Source of the DNA: an uncultured Eubacteriales bacterium
GTDB lineage: Bacteria; Bacillota; Clostridia; Christensenellales; Aristaeellaceae
Length of the DNA stretch: 36,338 nt
Assembly (NCBI GenBank): GCA_902778995.1
Contig: CACYZW010000017.1
Location: 1-36,338, forward strand
Direction of reading: 5' to 3'
The notes beneath the pieces are model-generated. The model was not told the origin of the DNA. It saw only the letters and a program-made list of their open reading frames with translations, and did no database searches. The stretch's first letter is position 1. The number at the start of each line of letters is the position of its first letter. Shown one piece after another: positions 32,375-36,338 of the stretch. Position numbers and translations under genes: made by a program.

Positions 32375-33655
32375 TTGAAAGACAAGAGCAACGAAAGATA
32401 TGTGAAGCTGGGCATTACCGGCTGCGCGATAGCGCTGTTCGCGCTGATAAGCTATTTCGTGCTGTCCGACATGAAGGGCATCCGCGAGGCGCTGGGCGTG
32501 TTGAGCGGCATACTGAAGCCCTTTGTGTACGGCGCGGTGATCGCCTATCTCCTCGTGCCGATGTGCAGAAGCCTGGAGGACCTGTTCAATAAGTGGTTCA
32601 AGGGCAAAAATCCCAGCGCGGCGCGGGCGCTGGCCATCGCGCTGTCGCTGCTGACGGGGCTGGTCATCGTGCTGGCGGTGCTGCTGCTGATCATCCCCAG
32701 TCTGGCGCGGAGCATCCAGCGGCTGGTGGAGGCGCTGCCCGGTCAAATCGAGACGCTGCGCGCTGAGCTGGAGGCGCTCCTCAAGGCCCATCCGGAGTGG
32801 GCCCAGTGGCTGGAAAAGATCACCGGAAACTGGTATCGGTACATCGACGAATTCCTCGCATCAGGCCTGCCCGCCTTTGGCAGTACGCTGATGGGATGGC
32901 TGAGCACCGGGGCCACGGCGCTGCCCAAGGTGACAGAGTCGCTGATCTCCGGCGCGGCGGGCGTCGTAGGCGTGGTGAGCAACCTGATGCTGGGCGCCAT
33001 CGTCGCCATCTACCTGCTGGCGCGCCGCCGCCAGCTGGCCGCCCAGGCCAGGCTGGTGCTGCGCAGCGTGCTGAAGCCCTCCTGGGCCGATTGGGTGGAA
33101 AAGGAGGTCCACTTTGCCGACCGTATGTTCCACGGCTTTTTCATGGGCAAGCTGCTGGATTCGGCCATCGTGGGCGTGTTGTGCTACATCGGCTGCCTGC
33201 TCATGGGCTTCGGTTCGCCGGAGCTGATCGCGGTGATCGTGGGCGTGACCAACATCATTCCCTTCTTCGGCCCCTACATCGGCGCGATACCCTGTGCGCT
33301 GCTGCTGCTGCTGGAGAACCCCATGCACTGCCTGATGTTCCTGGTATTCCTGATTTTGCTGCAGCAGCTGGACGGCAACTTCATCGGTCCCCGCATACTT
33401 GGCGGCAGCACCGGCCTTTCCGGGATGTGGGTGATGTTCGGCATACTGCTGTTCGGCGGGCTTTGGGGCATCGGCGGCATGATCGTGGGCGTGCCGCTGC
33501 TGGCTGTGATCTATGACATCATCCGGCAGCTCACCCGCGCCGGCCTGCGCCGCTTCGGCCAGGAGAAATTGTTTGACCAGTATAACAAAGAGTTCCACCC
33601 GTCCGAGCCGGTACCGGCGAAGAAGCGCGGGCAAAAGAAACCGCCGCAGGCCTGA
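32375..33655 (+). CDS. AI-2E family transporter (PerM/YtvI type)
   Basis: 426 residues from a TTG at 32375, chosen because GGAGGT (32361-32366) sits 8 bases before it. The open frame to 32168 lies inside the previous gene. About eight membrane helices are visible. Diagnostic segments are the N-terminal ILKPFVYGAVIAYLLVPMCRSLE, the central soluble helix pair with LVEALPGQIETLRAEL, and the C-terminal GVTNIIPFFGPYIGAIPCALL with LDGNFIGPRILGGSTGLSGMWVMF. The family (PF01594) includes exporters of autoinducer-2 and antiporter-like proteins of less certain substrate. It is the last gene of the operon; the stop codon lies in the loop of a stem-loop. Confidence 0.92.
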   Translation: MKDKSNERYVKLGITGCAIALFALISYFVLSDMKGIREALGVLSGILKPFVYGAVIAYLLVPMCRSLEDLFNKWFKGKNPSAARALAIALSLLTGLVIVLAVLLLIIPSLARSIQRLVEALPGQIETLRAELEALLKAHPEWAQWLEKITGNWYRYIDEFLASGLPAFGSTLMGWLSTGATALPKVTESLISGAAGVVGVVSNLMLGAIVAIYLLARRRQLAAQARLVLRSVLKPSWADWVEKEVHFADRMFHGFFMGKLLDSAIVGVLCYIGCLLMGFGSPELIAVIVGVTNIIPFFGPYIGAIPCALLLLLENPMHCLMFLVFLILLQQLDGNFIGPRILGGSTGLSGMWVMFGILLFGGLWGIGGMIVGVPLLAVIYDIIRQLTRAGLRRFGQEKLFDQYNKEFHPSEPVPAKKRGQKKPPQA

Positions 33656-33666
33656 GCGCCTGCGGC
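33643..33666 (+). terminator. Stem-loop enclosing the exporter stop codon
   Basis: GCCGCAGGC (33643-33651) and GCCTGCGGC (33658-33666) form a 9-bp stem; the TGA stop (33653-33655) lies in the 6-base loop. No long T-run follows, only GATTCC. Confidence 0.65.
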
Positions 33667-33667
33667 G

Positions 33668-33715
33668 ATTCCTTCACGCATTCCTTCACGCATTCCTTCA
33701 CGCATTCCTTCACGC
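33668..33715. repeat. Four perfect 12-bp repeats at the 3' end of the regulator gene
   Basis: ATTCCTTCACGC occurs four times without change. The last copy overlaps the stop codon of the minus-strand regulator (33710-33712). On the minus strand each unit contains GTGA, so copies could move the regulator's stop only by replacing the final codons. Confidence 0.9.
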
Positions 33716-34237
33716 CTTGTCCGTTCCCCGTCGTTCGCCTTCCCCGGCGATTTCCGGCATGAACACGTCCTCCCTGCCCAGCTCCATCAGCATCATGGCG
33801 CTGGAAACCAGCAGGGCCAGGTGCTGGTCCGGGTCGTCGATGGGAATGTCGAACTCCTCCTTTAGTTTGCGCATTCGGTACAGCACGGTGTTGCGGTGGG
33901 TGAACAGCCGGGCGCAGGTTTCCTGCAGCGACCGGTGGCAGCACAGATAGGTGTACAGCGTCAGGCAATACAGCGTGTCGTCCTCCCGGTCCCTCTCGCC
34001 CAGCGCGCGCACGGCGGGCAGCATCAGGTCCCGGTTCTGGCCGAGCTGGCGGAGCATCATCAGGGCCTGGTAGGGCTCCGACATTACCGCGAAGGGGCGG
34101 GACAGCCGGGGCAGCAGCGCCTCCATCAGCGCGCGGGTGGCGGCGTAGACCTCCGGCAGGCGAAACAGCCTGCCGATGGGGGCGGAGATCACCACGCGCA
34201 GGCTGAACTGGCGGGCGAGGTTGCGAAACAGCCCCAT
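33710..34237 (-). pseudogene. C-terminal part of a PucR/CdaR-type regulator (frameshifted)
   Basis: The 175-codon frame ends with TGA at 33710-33712. It begins mid-domain (GLFRNLARQFSLRVVISAPIGRLFRLPEVYAATRAL), which is the middle of the GGDEF-like/linker region of such regulators. It ends with an HTH_30 domain: CLTLYTYLCCHRSLQETCARLFTHRNTVLYRMRKLKEEF, whose ETCARLFTHRNTVLYR helix is diagnostic of the PucR/CdaR family. There is no ribosome binding site at 34237. It overlaps the end of the upstream fragment in a different frame, and about 30-40 residues expected between the parts are missing. The family activates genes in response to small-molecule ligands. Confidence 0.8.
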
Positions 34238-34869
34238 GACATGGGAAACACGTCCAGTATCGTGCTGCGCAGGGCGTTTTCCGACCAGTTGGCGCTGCGG
34301 TACAGCTCCAGGTTCACCAGCGCGACGCGCCTGGGGGCCAGGTATTTCAGCCCTGCGGCCTCGGCCTGGAGCGTGAACAGCGATTCGTCGGCAAACCGGC
34401 CCTCCAAGAGATGTTGCAATACCGATTCCTCGGCGCTGCGCATGCTGCTGCCCCGGCTGCTCTCCAGCATCAGCTGTTTGGCCAGCGCCGATTCCACCGC
34501 GGAAAACACCCGCGCGTCCTCCCGCTCCAGGCGGTCGCCCACGTCCACCAGGATCAGGTAGCCCACCGGCGTGCCGCCGGTCATCAGCAGGGAAAACCGG
34601 CGCTTGTAGGGGCTGTCCTCCAGATGGATCAGATGGGCCTGGGTGTCGCTTCCGGCCAGAATGCTGCCCGTCTCATAGGTCAGGCTTCCCCGCTGGATGG
34701 ACGTGCGAAAGGGGGCGTCCTCGAAATCGGCCTCGCAGTGCCATGCGATCACGTGGAAAGCCATGTCCACCACCATCGCGGGGCATTCAAACAGCCCGGC
34801 GGCGTCCTGCACCAGCAAATTCAGGTCGTCCTTGTTCATAAAATCGTTCAGGAACGTCTGTAAATCCAC
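34189..34869 (-). pseudogene. N-terminal part of a PucR/CdaR-type regulator (frameshifted)
   Basis: 226 codons from GTG 34869 (a G-rich ribosome binding site is 6 bases upstream); ATG 34890 is an alternative without a site. The start DLQTFLNDFMNKDDLNLLVQDAAGLFECPAMVVD matches the N-terminal sensor of this family, followed by PVGYLILVDVGDRLEREDARVFSAVESALAKQL and LLEGRFADESLFTLQAEAAGL. Reading continues to TILDVFP and then passes into unrelated out-of-frame residues (MSWGCFATSP) up to 34189. The join at about 34230-34240 carries a repeated CATG. The intact protein would be about 400 residues. With both parts separated, DNA binding should be lost unless the break is an assembly error. Confidence 0.8.
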
Positions 34870-34935
34870 GATTTCGCCCCCCGTCGTCATATTTTCGCTT
34901 TGTTTTCGTGCACATTCGGATGCATATCATCCATG

Positions 34936-34952
34936 TTGTGCTGGCAGCACAA
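34936..34952. promoter_or_regulatory. Palindrome in the regulator's leader
   Basis: TTGTGCT-GGC-AGCACAA is a perfect 7-bp dyad. It lies about 10 bases after the expected transcription start from the minus-strand promoter at 34967-34995. A role as operator for self-control of the regulator is an inference. Confidence 0.4.
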
Positions 34953-34966
34953 AGCTCTTCAAAACA

Positions 34967-34995
34967 ATTATACCCCGAGCATCGTGCAAAATCAA
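34967..34995 (-). promoter_or_regulatory. Promoter of the PucR/CdaR-type regulator
   Basis: On the minus strand TTGATT (34995-34990), 17 bases, TATAAT (34972-34967). It is divergent from and close to a plus-strand TATAAT at 35007-35012. Confidence 0.6.
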
Positions 34996-35006
34996 GTCCC
35001 TTTCGC

Positions 35007-35038
35007 TATAATATCAACCGTACCGAGGAACGGTACGG
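35007..35038 (+). promoter_or_regulatory. -10 element and 5' leader hairpin of the HPr-like gene
   Basis: TATAAT at 35007-35012 has only a weak -35 (GTGCAA, 34984-34989). The leader begins with CCGTACCG (35018-35025), loop AGGAA, CGGTACGG (35031-35038), a perfect 8-bp stem that presents AGGA in its loop. Confidence 0.5.
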
Positions 35039-35067
35039 CAATAAAAACGCAGAAAGGATGCGATACT

Positions 35068-35328
35068 ATGATGCTTCTGAAGAATGCAAAGGATATAGAT
35101 AATCTGGTTGAGGCAGTGAACCGTTGCCGTGACGACGTGCTGCTGCGCTCCACCGACGGACGGGAGGAGTTCAACCTGAAGAGCGTGCTCTCCCGCTACG
35201 TGGCCATCGGCGAGCTGTGCAAGGACCATGGCGACAGCTACGAGGTCTATTGCATGAACAAGGCCGACGAGGTCTACATGATGGAGTTCTTCTACAACCT
35301 GGGCCATGTGAACGCCAAGTGCGCATAA
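35068..35328 (+). CDS. Small HPr-like fold protein without the phosphorylatable histidine
   Basis: 86 residues; AAAGGA lies 9 bases before the ATG, and a second ATG follows at once. The pattern LLKNAKDIDNLVEAVNRCRDDVLLRSTDG, then EEFNLKSVLSRYVAIGELCKDHGDSYEVYCMNKADEVYMMEFF, follows the strand-helix order of HPr, with FNLKSVL matching the NAKSIL region. The N-terminal active-site loop (usually LHARPA) is absent, so phosphotransfer to sugars is not expected. Proteins of this kind occur in Clostridia with no known task. It is a single-gene unit with a clear terminator. Confidence 0.75.
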   Translation: MMLLKNAKDIDNLVEAVNRCRDDVLLRSTDGREEFNLKSVLSRYVAIGELCKDHGDSYEVYCMNKADEVYMMEFFYNLGHVNAKCA

Positions 35329-35338
35329 AAGCCCAAGC

Positions 35339-35381
35339 AAACAAATCGCCCCGCCGGGTTGTCCGGCGGGGCAGTTTGTTT
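35339..35381 (+). terminator. Terminator of the HPr-like gene
   Basis: GCCCCGCCGG (35348-35357), loop GTTGT, CCGGCGGGGC (35363-35372), extended by AAACAAA and TTTGTTT outside. It can act on both strands and so also serves the convergent gene ending at 35404. Confidence 0.9.
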
Positions 35382-35403
35382 ATCGGGCACGAATGGGAAC
35401 GGA

Positions 35404-35934
35404 TTACTTGATGTAATCGGCGGTCAGATCCACGAAGGTCACGTCGATGTCGCCGTCGTCGTCCTCTTCCAGTACCACGGCGAAGCCGTCGCCCGTCCAG
35501 GCCTTGGCCTTGGCTTCGGGATGGCCGTCGTCGTCCACGGCGAACACGCCGTTGCCCAGCGTCTTGATATCCAGCTCCTTGCCCTCGCCGATTTGTTCGG
35601 TCAGGTACTTGTCGGCGCCTTCAAAGGTGTTGACCTTCTTGTCAAAGTCCACGCGGATGGCGACCAGTTTGTCCTCGAGGAACAGATAGGCCAAATCACC
35701 CTTCATGTTGTCGCCGATGTTGATGTTCTCGTACTCCAATTCGGTGAAGGTCACGGAGCCGCGGGTGCGCTCGGTATCCACCTCATAGTTGGTGTTGCCG
35801 TTGCTGGCGGTCACTTCATCCTGGGACATGCCGAACGTCACGCCGTCGGGAAAGGTGAGGGCATTGCCCTCGGCCATGGCGGCCATCGAGAAAACGAGGC
35901 ACAGGACGGTCAGTACGACAAGCAGCTTCTTCAT
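35404..35934 (-). CDS. Secreted protein of unknown function
   Basis: 176 residues from ATG 35934 (MKKLLVVLTVLCLVFSMAAM), with AAAAGGAGGAG upstream. The signal peptide ends about AMA-EG. The mature part starts with LTFPDGVTFGMSQDEV, a phrase found in many small secreted Clostridia proteins with a SmpA/OmlA-like alpha-beta fold. It continues with an acidic domain (LEYENINIGDNMKGDLAYLFLEDKLVAIRVDF, VVLEEDDDGDIDVTFVDL). It has no cysteine and no anchor. No function is assigned. Confidence 0.8.
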   Translation of the reverse strand: MKKLLVVLTVLCLVFSMAAMAEGNALTFPDGVTFGMSQDEVTASNGNTNYEVDTERTRGSVTFTELEYENINIGDNMKGDLAYLFLEDKLVAIRVDFDKKVNTFEGADKYLTEQIGEGKELDIKTLGNGVFAVDDDGHPEAKAKAWTGDGFAVVLEEDDDGDIDVTFVDLTADYIK

Positions 35935-35986
35935 GATAAACTCCTCCTTTTTTCGGTGCGATGGTAAGTTATTCTCCATCTCTGAT

Positions 35987-36015
35987 ATTGTATTGTATAA
36001 AAAACCCTCTGTCAA
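35987..36015 (-). promoter_or_regulatory. Promoter of the secreted-protein gene
   Basis: On the minus strand TTGACA (36015-36010), a 17-base spacer and TACAAT (35992-35987). Confidence 0.7.
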
Positions 36016-36092
36016 GACTTTTTACCAACAAAGTTAATCAAAATAGAATGATTGGGTACCATTCACCATACAAGCAAACTATGCAGGGAGGT

Positions 36093-36326
36093 ATTGGAGG
36101 GGAGCAGCCCCTCCAATGTTCAATCGTTCCCGGCGGCATGTACGGCGGGAACGGGGGCATTTTTACGTCGGGAAGCCATCTCGTGCGCGAGTAACGCGCG
36201 CGATTCCACAGATGTCGACCAGAGTAAAAATGCCTTCCCTGCAGATTTGCCGCCCGGAATCCCGAAGGGGTTCAGGCAAATCTGTCAAAGGGGTGGTCTT
36301 GGCGGGGGAAGCAGGTCCCCCGCCAA
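36093..36326. other. Dense cluster of inverted repeats, no gene
   Basis: Five perfect stems follow one another. 36093-36102 pairs with 36108-36117. 36125-36132 pairs with 36146-36153. GGCATTTTTAC (36156-36166) pairs with 36224-36234 and encloses CTCG-TGCG-CGAG. CAGATTTGCC (36242-36251) pairs with 36275-36284. TTGGCGGGGG (36299-36308) pairs with 36317-36326. No frame looks coding. It may be a structured RNA or a palindromic repeat element cut by the window end. Confidence 0.7.
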
Positions 36327-36338
36327 TTACCATTCGCC

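Noticed and set aside
35961..36194. Short plus-strand frame at the window end
   Set aside because: It crosses the minus-strand promoter and the hairpin cluster, has no binding site and no recognisable residues.

Overview
The window looks like a chromosomal segment of a GC-rich, low-motility gut-type Clostridia/Firmicutes relative. The evidence is AGGAGG-type ribosome binding sites, sigma-A-like promoters (TTGACA-17-TATAAT), many secreted proteins with short MKK-type signal peptides, a BspA-like leucine-rich-repeat protein, the rpsF-ssb-rpsR operon, HD-GYP proteins and an RbsABC-type sugar importer. Most of it is clearly GC-rich; an AT-rich island at about 21.1-23.3 kb stands out as acquired DNA. 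No rRNA, tRNA or CRISPR array was seen.

Layout. 1-1701: the end of an unknown gene and a secreted metal/cobalamin-type binding protein. 1873-3792 (-): BspA-like surface protein, divergent from the rpsF-ssb-rpsR operon (4019-5430). The rpsF reading frame is broken, and a palindromic 75-78 bp tandem repeat fills the ssb-rpsR gap. 5572-7713: membrane HD-GYP protein. 7840-9325 (-): SsuBC-like ABC permease and ATPase without a binding protein. 9618-11779: Na/Pi cotransporter with PhoU domain, overlapping an ArsC-like gene. 11827-12609 (-): ZIP metal transporter.

12912-21109 is a sugar-utilisation locus: binding protein, double-ABC ATPase, permease, class II aldolase, then a 45-unit heptanucleotide array, a fucose-isomerase-family enzyme and an FGGY kinase. 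Import, isomerisation, phosphorylation and aldol cleavage fit a complete route for an unidentified monosaccharide. 21149-23242 is an AT-rich two-gene module (DUF4160-like protein; zinc-ribbon/TPR/coiled-coil protein whose end is in the -1 frame after an A7 run), followed by a decayed IS transposase (about 23369-24321).

24480-26979 (-): a Gfo/Idh/MocA oxidoreductase, a secreted SH3-like protein and acylphosphatase. 27288-33655: a three-gene operon for a membrane-anchored VWA protein, a soluble HD-GYP-like protein and an AI-2E/PerM family exporter. 33710-34869 (-): a PucR/CdaR-type regulator interrupted by a frameshift with apparent loss of a middle segment. Then a small HPr-like protein, a secreted protein (-), and a 240-base terminal stretch packed with strong hairpins and no convincing gene.

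The least ordinary features are the C/T-variant heptamer arrays at two loci, the palindromic repeats inside the ribosomal-protein operon, the AT-rich module with its A7 frameshift, and the VWA/HD-GYP/exporter operon. All functional statements rest on motif recognition by eye; no database search was possible.
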